Shown here: in pieces, positions 1-9,027 of the stretch
Layout of the letters: every line of letters starts with the position of its first letter
How positions within the stretch are numbered: the stretch's first letter is position 1
DNA from: Rhodohalobacter sp. 614A
Lineage (GTDB): Bacteria > Bacteroidota > Rhodothermia > Balneolales > Balneolaceae
Assembly (NCBI RefSeq): GCF_021462415.1
Contig: NZ_JAKEDS010000001.1
Location: forward strand, 1,274,273-1,338,272
Length of the DNA: 64,000 bases
Direction: 5' to 3'
The notes under the pieces: model-generated
The model's input: the letters and a program-made list of their open reading frames with translations, nothing else
What the model was told of the DNA's origin: nothing
Database searches by the model: none
Program-made: the position numbers and the translations under genes

Positions 1-744
1 ACTGTTATTATCGGTTTTTCGCTTTTTGGTAGTCAGGTATATGCTCAGCAGTCTTCTTTTGATCAGGCCAATTCTTTTCTTGAAGAAGGGGAATACCAAA
101 GCGCAATTGAGATTTACCAGTCCATTGAAGAAGGTGGATATCAATCCGGATCTTTGTGGCAAAATATGGGAGTGGCTTATACCCGTCTCGATTCACTTGG
201 GAAAGCCAAATATTATTTTCTGCGGGCAGCCGAGTACAGCGAAACCGAAGACCAGGCAGAGCAAGCTCTTGCATATGTAAACAATCGGTTTCCGCGACAA
301 TCTGCGGTTTTACCAACGTTGCCGTGGATTCGTTTTTTCAATTTCCTGTCTGCCAATATTGGCCTCAGGAATCTTGTGTATATCTCGCTTTTCTTTCTTT
401 ATTTGGGAGTTGCGCTAAAAATCGGTTCATGGTTCAGGCTTGATTTGAAAAAAGCGCTCAACTACTCCGGGTATGGAGCAATTGCTATTTCTGCCGTTCT
501 CTTTGTTTTTTCGGTCATCATTCAGTACCAGGAAAATCGCTACTCAACCGGTGTGATGGTAGACAATGAAAGTTCCGTTTATGAGCAACCCGATGAAAAT
601 GCCAGCATCATCAGTACGGCTTACGAAGGATATACAATGCAGATTGATGAAGACGAAAGTGAAGGAGAGTCTGGCTGGAAATACATCCGGCTTGAAAATG
701 GAATGTATGGCTGGATTCAGGACAACCACATCATGATTTTTTAA
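1..744 (+). CDS. BatE-like TPR/SH3 protein (5' end outside window)
   Basis: The reading frame is open from the first base of the window, so the start lies upstream. The first visible residues look like the end of a signal peptide (ending near VYAQ). A TPR-like helical stretch follows (about nt 55-290), then two hydrophobic membrane segments (about nt 370-435 and 470-530), then a C-terminal bacterial SH3-like domain (about nt 550-744) ending in GWIQDNHIMIF. TPR plus two membrane spans plus SH3 is the architecture of BatE proteins, which close the batABCDE (aerotolerance) operons of Bacteroidota and spirochaetes. The function of BatE itself is poorly known. The assignment rests on architecture only, because the upstream bat genes are not visible. 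Confidence 0.7.
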   Translation, partial: TVIIGFSLFGSQVYAQQSSFDQANSFLEEGEYQSAIEIYQSIEEGGYQSGSLWQNMGVAYTRLDSLGKAKYYFLRAAEYSETEDQAEQALAYVNNRFPRQSAVLPTLPWIRFFNFLSANIGLRNLVYISLFFLYLGVALKIGSWFRLDLKKALNYSGYGAIAISAVLFVFSVIIQYQENRYSTGVMVDNESSVYEQPDENASIISTAYEGYTMQIDEDESEGESGWKYIRLENGMYGWIQDNHIMIF

Positions 745-800
745 GAGAATAGATCTATTACTATTCAAACGTAAGAAAAAGTTTTTGTCCCGATCTCAAA

Positions 801-2861
801 TTATTCCACTACTTCAAACCGTATTTTTCTCTCCCTGGTTTGATCAGATTCCGTGTCTAAAATAGATACCACCAATTCGTATAGGCCGGGATTTAAATCT
901 GTGGTCTCAATTTCAAGATCTTCATCCACGACCGACTCTTCATTTGTAAAATTCAGAGTGAGAATAAATTCGGTTTGATCGGTATTAACATTTCCCTGTT
1001 CATCAACCGGCAGTATCCTGTAAGTCATTTCGAAGCGGCTGAAACCATCGGCCTGTATGGCTAAATTATACACTTCAAAGTGCAGAAGAAGGGTTTCGCC
1101 GAATGGAATGAGCCTGTTGTTGGCCACTTTAAAATCAAATGGTTCGGTGATTTCGTTGGTGTGATTGTACCCCAAAATCAGATCCGAAACCTCCATCGAG
1201 TCAGGATGACTGACGAGCGGCTCCGGCTGGCGATATTGTTCTTTATTCCACCCCCGCAATGCTGGTGGAAAGGGTGTGTGATAAATGGATTTGGAATCGG
1301 GATCATAATTCATCAATTCAACCGAAACCGCCTGGAATGTTTTTCCTGTATGAGGCTGACGGAATAACGTCGTAGACATTCTTTTCGCTGAGGGGCGTGT
1401 AATGTAGAGAGGCGGCTGATCGCTTCGGCTTAAGGTTTTTTCCCAGGATTCGTCATAGGAGAGGAGAGTGTGAGTCAGTTCATAAAAGGTGTACTCATCA
1501 AGCACATCATATTCTTCATCAATCTCTTCTTTTAGCAGCAGGTTGGTGCCTTGGTTCCGATTGTAATCAATTAAAAAAGCTTCGTGAGCAGAACTTTCTA
1601 CATAGGTTAAAATTTCCGGCTGCAAAGAATCGCCCAGAAGACGGTAATGATAAACCTCCAGTGGAATTTTTGGAATTAGTTCGGCGTAAGTAGATTCCTG
1701 TTGCGGTGCCTGCATGACCTGTTCGTGGATGATCTCTTTGCTTTCGGACTGAAATGCAAGATCCATTCCTTGGAAAGCCTGGATGCCCTGGTCCAGAATT
1801 CTTGTCTGGAGTTCATTCAGCCGGCTGCCAAAAAACGGGTCTACCTGGGCAAGTTGTTCGTAATAAAGAAGTTGCAGAATCAGTGCCGGAGTAATACCCA
1901 CTCTTGTGAACTCAAGTGATTCATCATCTTGATTTTCTTCAGCATAAAAGGCCCTTTCGGGAATAAAATCTTCGAGACTGGTTTGAAGGGTAAACTGATC
2001 ATTTCGAACATCCGTACCGAAAACAAAAATAATGGGCGCTTCCTGAGGCTCTACAATCTGATCGTAAAACCAAATTTCATACTCGGGATACCGGTGATAT
2101 TCATAAATAGCATTCTCCAGGCGATTCATAAACTCACGCTCGTTGGAGCGGACAGTTTCCGGCATGGGGTCGTCGCCTTCATTGAATTCCGGCAATAATT
2201 GGTTTTCCAGCCACTGGCGGATATTAAAACTTTGAAGGGTTAAAATGCCGCTTTTTACCCGGTCGGCTTCGCCATAGCGAACATAAATGAGCGAGCGTGC
2301 ATCCGTTCCATAGACCGTGCTTTCATTCTTGGTAAATTGCTCTTTTGCGGTAGCAATTCGCTGCCAGTGTTCAATTAGGCGTTCGTTCGTGGCATTGGCG
2401 GGAGTAGGATCATTTTGAACCCAAAATCCTTTCATGTCGCTGGGCAGAGACGAATCTCTTTCATCCCACCAGTTCATCCATTGCCGAAAAATTCCGTCTC
2501 CGATAATTGGTTTTAATCGCTCAATTTCCTGGCGAATGGCTATGCGGCTGTTCATGCCAACACCATTTGTCAATGCCTGGTAATAAAGATTGGTGGCAGG
2601 ATCGTAATAACTGCGCATCTGGTTTTCGGCAACAACACGGATAAATTCAAACCCGATCCGGGAATCAACTCTATCAGATTGCTTATAAGAGTTGTACCAA
2701 ATATCGAGCGCCTGGCTAATATTGCCACGGGATATTTCTTCCATACCACGTTCGTACGCCTGCTGAGCCTGCCCGAATACGGTGAGCGTATTCAGAAGAA
2801 AACAGAATAGAAAAAACTGAGCTGCTATAAAATTTTTGTATCTCGACATCTGGTTATACAA
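801..2861 (-). CDS. GWxTD domain-containing protein
   Basis: A 686-residue exported protein. An N-terminal signal peptide (about residues 5-31, ending VFGQA) is followed by a short TPR-like region. Around residue 190 the motif YGTDARSLIYVRYGEAD matches the GWxTD domain consensus (GWxTD...IYIRYGPPD), a family largely confined to Bacteroidota, Rhodothermota and some Acidobacteria. The remaining ~400 residues are acidic and end in a beta-rich, probably Ig-like region. Two starts are possible, Met1 (2861) and Met5 (2849); no clear ribosome binding site separates them. It is divergent from dnaX. The biological role of GWxTD proteins is unknown to me. Confidence 0.8.
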   Translation of the reverse strand: MYNQMSRYKNFIAAQFFLFCFLLNTLTVFGQAQQAYERGMEEISRGNISQALDIWYNSYKQSDRVDSRIGFEFIRVVAENQMRSYYDPATNLYYQALTNGVGMNSRIAIRQEIERLKPIIGDGIFRQWMNWWDERDSSLPSDMKGFWVQNDPTPANATNERLIEHWQRIATAKEQFTKNESTVYGTDARSLIYVRYGEADRVKSGILTLQSFNIRQWLENQLLPEFNEGDDPMPETVRSNEREFMNRLENAIYEYHRYPEYEIWFYDQIVEPQEAPIIFVFGTDVRNDQFTLQTSLEDFIPERAFYAEENQDDESLEFTRVGITPALILQLLYYEQLAQVDPFFGSRLNELQTRILDQGIQAFQGMDLAFQSESKEIIHEQVMQAPQQESTYAELIPKIPLEVYHYRLLGDSLQPEILTYVESSAHEAFLIDYNRNQGTNLLLKEEIDEEYDVLDEYTFYELTHTLLSYDESWEKTLSRSDQPPLYITRPSAKRMSTTLFRQPHTGKTFQAVSVELMNYDPDSKSIYHTPFPPALRGWNKEQYRQPEPLVSHPDSMEVSDLILGYNHTNEITEPFDFKVANNRLIPFGETLLLHFEVYNLAIQADGFSRFEMTYRILPVDEQGNVNTDQTEFILTLNFTNEESVVDEDLEIETTDLNPGLYELVVSILDTESDQTRERKIRFEVVE

Positions 2862-3018
2862 ATTAACGGTTTCCCGAAAAAATACAACGGACTAATTTGA
2901 GTTATCTTTCCCTTTTTGCAAACCAAAAAATCGAGGAAATGTTCAAAAAGAAATCTCGTTTTTTGTACCTTACTTCTGCATATTCCAAACGCGATTCTTT
3001 TTAGCAGTCTAACGTCAC

Positions 3019-4854
3019 ATGGCAGATAATTACAGGGTTTTAACACGGACATACCGGCCACAGTCTTTTGATGATATCGTATCACAGGAGCATGTGAGCA
3101 GTACCCTGAAAAACGCTATCAAACAAAATCGAATCTCTCATGCGTATATGTTTTGCGGACCGCGTGGAGTTGGAAAGACCACAATGGCGCGCGTGCTTGC
3201 GCGAACTCTAAATGAAATTGATTCTTCTGTTGATGGAGAATCCCTCAGCCAAACCCTGAATGTGGTTGAGATTGACGCCGCTTCCAATAACAAGGTAGAA
3301 GATGTGCATCACCTGCGCGAAGTTGTTCGGGTTCCTCCCCAAAGCGGCAAATACAAGGTTTTTATTATTGATGAGGTTCACATGCTCAGTAAGTCGGCGT
3401 TTAATGCCCTGCTGAAAACGCTTGAAGAACCGCCGCCACACGCTATTTTTATTTTTGCTACCACGGAACCCCACAAAGTTCTGCCAACGATTTTGTCCCG
3501 TGTTCAACGGTTTGATTTCAAGCGAATCAGCGTAGATGAAATTGTTAGGCAGTTGAGTAAGGTCTGCGAGAGAGAAGGAATTTCTATTGATGACGAATCT
3601 CTGCACGTAATCGCCAAAAAAGCAGATGGTGCACTTCGCGATGCTCTTGGGTTAATGGATCAGGCCATAGCATTTTGCGGAAATACAATCACCTATTCTC
3701 AGATCACACAGGCCCTGAATATTGTTGGGAATGATGAGTTGTTTGAGTTTACGGATGCAATCAGCGATCAAAATGCAGAACAGGGATTGTTACTCATCGA
3801 CCGATTGCTAAAAGACGGTGTGGATATTGTTGAGTTTCTGGTTTCTTTGACATCACATTTCAGAAACTTATATGTGGCTCACCAGGATAAACAGATGCAT
3901 CTTGTGGAAGCTACGCCGGAAACCAAGCAGAGATATCAAAAAACGGCACAACTTTTTTCTGAGGATGATTTGTTACGGATGCTTCACATCGCGAGTGATG
4001 CTCAAACAAAAATCCGGGACGTTCAACAACCGCGTGTTCATTTCGAGATCCTGATGCTGAAACTGGTTCACATGAGCCGGGTCAAAAATATTCAAACCCT
4101 TCTGAATGAAGCGGCTCAGTTAAAAAAAAAGAGCAGTAACCGGGTAGAGTCTCAAAAATCTTCATCCCCGCAAAACCCGGAGGAGAAATCTGCACGAAAC
4201 GGACAATCAGTACAGAAAAATGGAGTTGAAGAGACATCTCAAACGAATCAACCCGAAGAACGTTCAGGGCTAGCCCTGGATACGCCCGAAGAGAACAACG
4301 AGCTAAAAAAATCACCAGAAATACCTCAAACCAAAGCTGCCGAGACTGAAGTAACCGAGGAAGAAGATGAGGGTATCAATGAACTTCTGATGGGTAAACC
4401 CAGCCTTGGGTATGCCAAAGGGATCAGCACGGCCAATGGTGTTAAAAAGAAGGAAAGGGTTGAACCGAAACAGGTTGAGAAGCGAACGCTCAAGGGAATT
4501 GAGGATATCGAAAATTGCTGGCAGGAATATCTTGATCATCTGAGCAGGGAAGTGCCTTTATTACTGTATGAACAGGTAAATCGTGTTCAACTCAAGAATC
4601 TGAAAGGTTCGGAAGTAACAGTTTCGGCAAGTGATGAATTTGCTCGAAATTTAATTGAAGAGAATCAAAAGACGCTTTCTTCGTTGTTTAAAGAAAAAAA
4701 TGGCGTTCATGTACGATTTCGGTGTGTGGTTGAACGCACGAAAAAGAAAGAATCTGCACAGTTAAATCCCTATGAGCGTTTTCGCGAATTGCAGAAAAAA
4801 GACTCTCAACTTCGCTCCATTGTCGAAATTTTCGGAGCTGAATTTGAATATTAA
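3019..4854 (+). CDS. dnaX: DNA polymerase III subunits gamma and tau
   Basis: A 611-residue clamp-loader ATPase. It opens and loads the sliding clamp and, as tau, couples polymerase to helicase. Visible motifs are Walker A GPRGVGKTT (residues 47-55), DEVH with sensor-1 region LLKTLEEPP, and SRVQRFDF in place of the usual SRC motif. The zinc module normally found between Walker A and the EIDAAS motif is present in length but has no cysteines (residues about 65-85). Domain III ends near residue 368, followed by a low-complexity charged linker and a tau-type C-terminal domain (about 480-611). A run of nine A residues at the domain III/linker border forms an in-frame A AAA AAG heptamer, so a short gamma of about 373 residues is likely made by frameshifting. 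It is followed by ybaB and recR, the usual dnaX-ybaB-recR order. Confidence 0.97.
   Translation: MADNYRVLTRTYRPQSFDDIVSQEHVSSTLKNAIKQNRISHAYMFCGPRGVGKTTMARVLARTLNEIDSSVDGESLSQTLNVVEIDAASNNKVEDVHHLREVVRVPPQSGKYKVFIIDEVHMLSKSAFNALLKTLEEPPPHAIFIFATTEPHKVLPTILSRVQRFDFKRISVDEIVRQLSKVCEREGISIDDESLHVIAKKADGALRDALGLMDQAIAFCGNTITYSQITQALNIVGNDELFEFTDAISDQNAEQGLLLIDRLLKDGVDIVEFLVSLTSHFRNLYVAHQDKQMHLVEATPETKQRYQKTAQLFSEDDLLRMLHIASDAQTKIRDVQQPRVHFEILMLKLVHMSRVKNIQTLLNEAAQLKKKSSNRVESQKSSSPQNPEEKSARNGQSVQKNGVEETSQTNQPEERSGLALDTPEENNELKKSPEIPQTKAAETEVTEEEDEGINELLMGKPSLGYAKGISTANGVKKKERVEPKQVEKRTLKGIEDIENCWQEYLDHLSREVPLLLYEQVNRVQLKNLKGSEVTVSASDEFARNLIEENQKTLSSLFKEKNGVHVRFRCVVERTKKKESAQLNPYERFRELQKKDSQLRSIVEIFGAEFEY
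4122..4180 (+). promoter_or_regulatory. dnaX: Candidate programmed -1 frameshift site in dnaX
   Basis: Nine A residues (4122-4130) are followed by G. In the dnaX frame this reads TTA AAA AAA AAG, which contains the heptamer A AAA AAG at 4125-4131 in the correct phase for a -1 slip. After the slip the next codons are GAG CAG TAA (stop at 4137-4139), giving a ~373-residue product that ends KKKEQ. A 6-bp helix CCGGGT (4140-4145) / ACCCGG (4175-4180) begins 8 nt after the heptamer and could act as the stimulator. Deleting one A also leads to a nearby stop (TAG). The layout is like E. coli dnaX. Transcriptional slippage on the A9 run, as in Thermus dnaX, would give the same product. Confidence 0.7.
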
Positions 4855-4931
4855 TCGTCATGAAAACGAATCATCTGTTTAGAGATTCCGTTTTATTCAT
4901 TCCAACAGAAAATTAAAAAAAGGATAGTACT

Positions 4932-5279
4932 ATGAGTCAACCGAATATGGCCGATATGTTTGGCAAAATTTCCAACATGCAGGCAAAAATGAAAGAAGTT
5001 CAGGACAAACTTGGAGAACTTACCGTTGAAGCTGAAGCCGGCGGAGGAATGGTAAAAGTAACCGCCAATGGAAATCGCAAAGTCGTAAGTATTGCGCTCG
5101 ACAAGGATGTTATTGATCCGGAAGACCAGGAAATGTTAGAGGATCTTATTGTTGCAGGCGTAAATAAAGCGTTGGATAAGGCCGAAGATGCTGCAAAAGA
5201 AAAAATGCAGGAAGTGTACAAAGACATTCTTCCGGGCGGCGGTATTCCGGGCATGGATATGAGTAAGCTCGGACTGTAA
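4932..5279 (+). CDS. ybaB: YbaB/EbfC family nucleoid-associated protein
   Basis: 115 residues, typical length for YbaB/EbfC. The N-terminal helix MADMFGKISNMQAKMKEVQDK is followed by the conserved beta strand with GGGMVKVTANGN and the C-terminal helix. The family forms dimers that bind DNA and is associated with the nucleoid. It lies 77 nt after dnaX and 48 nt before recR, the standard cluster dnaX-ybaB-recR. A possible ribosome binding site AAAGGAT precedes the ATG. Confidence 0.95.
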   Translation: MSQPNMADMFGKISNMQAKMKEVQDKLGELTVEAEAGGGMVKVTANGNRKVVSIALDKDVIDPEDQEMLEDLIVAGVNKALDKAEDAAKEKMQEVYKDILPGGGIPGMDMSKLGL

Positions 5280-5327
5280 TTTTCGCAAGATCAACCAAAA
5301 TCAATTCTCCTTCTTATAGAATTTTAA

Positions 5328-5933
5328 ATGCAAATCACCTCTGAAGCTCTTGAACGGGCGATTGAAGAACTGGCAAAACTTCCCGGAACGGGACGTAAAT
5401 CAGCACAGCGAATTGCCATACATCTTTTAAAACAATCGGACGAGCACGTATCCAAACTGGCTGATGCTCTTATTCAACTCAAAAAATCCGTAACCCGTTG
5501 TTCGGTTTGCGGAACCATTACGGATACTGATCCCTGCTCAATCTGCAGCAACCCGAAGCGAAAAACCGGGGTGGTTTGCGTGGTAGAGGAATTTCAGGAT
5601 GTGTACATCATTGAGAAGACGAATGAATTTCGTGGCCGCTATCACGTGTTGGGCGGAACGATTTCTCCGCTGGAAAATATTGGTCCCGATAATATTCGCA
5701 TCAAAGAATTGCTGGACCGTATTGCCAATGAAGAGGAACCGGTTGATGAAGTAATTCTGGCCTTAAACCCCGATGCCGAGGGAGAGGCTACATCGTACTA
5801 CATCAATAAACTTCTCAAAAATTATGATATTCAGGTCACGCGCATTGCATATGGAATTCCGATGGGCACTGAACTCGAATTTATTGACGAGGCCACGTTA
5901 AGCCGTGCTTTCGCCAGCCGAACATCTTTTTGA
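5328..5933 (+). CDS. recR: Recombination mediator protein RecR
   Basis: 201 residues, normal RecR length. The helix-hairpin-helix LPGTGRKSAQRIA is near the N-terminus, followed by a four-cysteine zinc finger (CSVCG...CSIC, residues about 57-72) and a Toprim domain (VCVVEEFQDVYIIEKT, HVLGG, LNPDAEGEATSYYI). RecR works with RecO (and RecF) to load RecA at gapped DNA. It is third in the dnaX-ybaB-recR cluster and probably co-transcribed. Confidence 0.97.
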   Translation: MQITSEALERAIEELAKLPGTGRKSAQRIAIHLLKQSDEHVSKLADALIQLKKSVTRCSVCGTITDTDPCSICSNPKRKTGVVCVVEEFQDVYIIEKTNEFRGRYHVLGGTISPLENIGPDNIRIKELLDRIANEEEPVDEVILALNPDAEGEATSYYINKLLKNYDIQVTRIAYGIPMGTELEFIDEATLSRAFASRTSF

Positions 5934-5956
5934 TCTATTCTCAAATTTAAAAAATC

Positions 5957-7885
5957 ATGCATCTTTCTTTCAATCATTTACTTGTAGCCCTGATCTCAGC
6001 TCTGTTTACACTGGGATTTTCTATTTCTGAATCCGTGGCCCAAAGAGCCGGTTATTGGCAACAGGAAGTCCATTACGAAATGGACGTTGATATGCATGTT
6101 GAGGCTAATCAGTTTGATGGGAAACAGAAACTTGTCTACACAAATAATTCTCCCGACACACTGAACCGTGTTTTCTATCATCTCTTTTTCAATGCGTTTC
6201 AGCCCAACAGTATGATGGACAAACGGTCCAGAACCATTGCGGATCCCAGCAGTAAGATTGCCGATAAAATTACCGGGTATGACAGCACAGAAATCGGGTA
6301 TCAAAAAATCTCCTCATTAAAACAAAATGGGGAAGAGGTAGAATTTTTGGTGGAAGGAACCATTCTGGAAGTACAACTGAAGGAGCCGATTCTTCCGGGC
6401 GGGGAAACTGTATTTGAGATGGAATTCAATGCACAGGTTCCGCTTCAAACCCGAAGGTCGGGCCGGGATAACGAAGAAGGCGTTCGATTCTCGATGTCGC
6501 AATGGTATCCAAAAATTGCTGCTTATGATGAAGACGGCTGGCATCCCAATCCATATATCGGAAGAGAGTTTTACGCGCCTTTTGGGGTGTTTGATGTTAC
6601 CATTCATATCGACAGCAGTTATGTTGTGGCGGCAGGATCTGTTCTTCAAAATCCTGAGGAAGTGGGTTTTGGATATGAAACTGAAGGGATGGAAGTAAAT
6701 CGACCGGATGGAGAGAAGTTAACCTGGCATTTTCGGTCCGAAAATGTGCATGATTTTATGTGGGCTGCTGATCCTGATTTTACCCAAATCACAAACCAGG
6801 TTCAGGACGGTCCGCTTCTGCGATTTTTCCATCAAACCGGGCCGGTGGCTGAAAATGCATCCGAAGAAAGAGCGAAAGAATTGCCCGAAAGCTGGGCAAA
6901 TCTTCCCGCCTTTACTGCAAAAGCAGTTGAGTATATGAACAAAAATGTTGGGAAATATCCCTACAAGGAGTATTCCGTAATTCAGGGCGGTGACGGAGGT
7001 ATGGAATACATCATGGGAACGCTGATTACCGGCAACAGGAGTTTCAGAAGTTTGGTTGGGGTAACGGTTCATGAGTTAATTCATTCCTGGTTTCACGGAG
7101 TGTTGGCCAATAATGAAGTTTATGAGGCATGGATTGACGAAGGATTTACGAGCTATTTTTCCAGTCTTACAATGAACGAGATTTTTGATGAAGACGAAGA
7201 ATTTCCCATGGCGTCACAGTATAGAGGATACAAGCAAATTGCTGTTTCACCCGGACTGGAAGAGCCGATGAGTATTCATTCTGATCACTACAACACAAAT
7301 GTGGCTTATTCCCGGGCTTCATACACCAAAGGAGCACTTTTTTTGCACCAGCTTGGCTATATAATCGGTGAAGATGTTTTGGTTCAAAGTCTCAAAGATT
7401 TTTATGAGATATGGAGGTTTAAACATCCCACGGGTAAAGATTTTATCAGAATTGCAGAAGAAGAAAGCGGGATGGTTCTGGATTGGTACTACGAATATTG
7501 GATTAACACCACAAAAACGATTGATTATTCCATAGAATTAGTGGAAGCTGCCGGCGACGGTACAAATATTTCATTGAAGCGAATGGGCCTCATGCCAATG
7601 CCGATTGAGGTAGAAGTTACGCGGACAGATAGTTCCTCAACGGTTTACTATATGCCGTTGCAAATTATGTGGGGTGAAAAACAAGATGAATATTCCGGAA
7701 AAGAGTGGATTCAAAAAGAGGATTGGCAATGGGTATCTCCAGAGTATACTCTCATGATTGATGAACCCATGGAATTCATTCAAAAGATTGAAATCGATCC
7801 GACCCAGCGCATGATGGACATAAACAGAGAAAATAATATCTGGGAACCTTCTGAAGAGGAATTCGAAGAGATAGAATCAGATTAA
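5957..7885 (+). CDS. M1 family zinc metallopeptidase, exported
   Basis: 642 residues with an N-terminal signal peptide (ends SVAQ near residue 29). The gluzincin motif HELIHSW lies near residue 372 and the third zinc ligand is in EAWIDEGFTSYF about 19 residues later. GGMEYIMG just upstream corresponds to the GAMEN-like substrate-binding motif of M1 aminopeptidases. The N-terminal half is the beta-rich M1 domain. There is no long C-terminal ERAP-type domain, so this is the short exported type common in Bacteroidota. It lies 23 nt after recR but its start may have its own signals. Likely role: periplasmic peptide degradation. The substrate is unknown. Confidence 0.92.
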   Translation: MHLSFNHLLVALISALFTLGFSISESVAQRAGYWQQEVHYEMDVDMHVEANQFDGKQKLVYTNNSPDTLNRVFYHLFFNAFQPNSMMDKRSRTIADPSSKIADKITGYDSTEIGYQKISSLKQNGEEVEFLVEGTILEVQLKEPILPGGETVFEMEFNAQVPLQTRRSGRDNEEGVRFSMSQWYPKIAAYDEDGWHPNPYIGREFYAPFGVFDVTIHIDSSYVVAAGSVLQNPEEVGFGYETEGMEVNRPDGEKLTWHFRSENVHDFMWAADPDFTQITNQVQDGPLLRFFHQTGPVAENASEERAKELPESWANLPAFTAKAVEYMNKNVGKYPYKEYSVIQGGDGGMEYIMGTLITGNRSFRSLVGVTVHELIHSWFHGVLANNEVYEAWIDEGFTSYFSSLTMNEIFDEDEEFPMASQYRGYKQIAVSPGLEEPMSIHSDHYNTNVAYSRASYTKGALFLHQLGYIIGEDVLVQSLKDFYEIWRFKHPTGKDFIRIAEEESGMVLDWYYEYWINTTKTIDYSIELVEAAGDGTNISLKRMGLMPMPIEVEVTRTDSSSTVYYMPLQIMWGEKQDEYSGKEWIQKEDWQWVSPEYTLMIDEPMEFIQKIEIDPTQRMMDINRENNIWEPSEEEFEEIESD

Positions 7886-7962
7886 TTTCCAGTCTGGTTT
7901 ACTCCTTTTTCAGAAGTGTGCCGTTCATCGGAGTGTTCAGAATTCAAAATGTGGAAATAAAC

Positions 7963-8814
7963 TTACTTCTTGAACATTGTTTTTAGAACAAAAAAGATAT
8001 TCTCTTTTCTTTCCATTAAGCGCCGTTTAAAATAAGGAAACCACATCGTACCGTAGGGTACATAGATTCTGGCATTGTACCCATCTTTTACAAGCTGTTC
8101 CATCGTCTCTTCTCTTAAACCGTAGAGCATTTGGAACTCAAATCGGTCTTTGGAGATATTTTCCGTTTTGGTATAGTTTTTAACAAAATTGATGAGTTCA
8201 TCATCGTGTGTGGCTATTCGGGGATAATCAGTTTTTTCGAGCAGAATTTTGGCATACTGCTTGAATGCTTTTCGAATATCTTCCATATCCTGCAAAGCAA
8301 CGGATTCAGGTTCTTTATATGCCCCTTTACACAGCCGGATATCTGCGCCAAGTTCAGCAAGTTCAGGAATATCTTTTTTTGTTCTGTGAAGATAGGCCTG
8401 AATAACAATTCCCACATGTTTGCCATATTTTTCAAAAGCCTCTTTGAAAATGTCGATGGTTTGCTGGGTGTAATCAGATGCTTCCATATCAATCCGAACG
8501 AACGAATTCAGCTTTTCAGCAAGTTCCAGCAGATCAAAGAGATTCTTTTTACAATATTCCTGGTCAATGTCCATTCCCAGCATGGTTAGCTTTATGGAGA
8601 TGGTGCTTTTAAGTCCCGCTTCATGAATCTTGTTAAGAAGTTGTTTATAGATCTGTACGGTGTCGTCGGCTGTGGTTTTTTCTTTAACGTTTTCACCGAG
8701 CAAGTCCAGGGTTACTTTTATTCCGCTCTCATTAATAGTTTTGATTTTTGGTATCGTCTCTTCAAAAGTTTCAGCGGCAACAAATCGTCTCGCAAGAGCA
8801 AATGGTAATTTCAT
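7963..8814 (-). CDS. Proline dehydrogenase (monofunctional)
   Basis: 283 residues, a compact TIM-barrel flavoenzyme that oxidises proline to pyrroline-5-carboxylate and passes electrons to quinones. Visible family motifs are RIDMEASDY, VIQAYLHRT, RLCKGAYKEP (FAD/substrate region), ATHDDELI, and FEFQMLYGLRE...YVPYGTMWFPYFKRRLMER at the C-terminus, which carries the substrate-binding arginine pair (RRL..R). No P5C dehydrogenase domain is fused and none lies next to it. It stands alone between the M1 peptidase (convergent) and a divergent surface protein. Confidence 0.93.
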   Translation of the reverse strand: MKLPFALARRFVAAETFEETIPKIKTINESGIKVTLDLLGENVKEKTTADDTVQIYKQLLNKIHEAGLKSTISIKLTMLGMDIDQEYCKKNLFDLLELAEKLNSFVRIDMEASDYTQQTIDIFKEAFEKYGKHVGIVIQAYLHRTKKDIPELAELGADIRLCKGAYKEPESVALQDMEDIRKAFKQYAKILLEKTDYPRIATHDDELINFVKNYTKTENISKDRFEFQMLYGLREETMEQLVKDGYNARIYVPYGTMWFPYFKRRLMERKENIFFVLKTMFKK

Positions 8815-9027
8815 AAATCAATAAATCAAAGGTAATGTTAACTCCGAAAACTAAAGTATAGCAATTTCTTTAGAATGAACCGTCATCTTTAAAACAGAAA
8901 AAAATTGCTCTTTCATTCAAAAAGCCGAAACCCTGATTTTTATCTTCCGTAAGATTTTTTGTACACGGGATGAATCACTTTTTTACTCCCCTAATCGGAT
9001 CAACAAAAATATTAAATCTATAAAATT

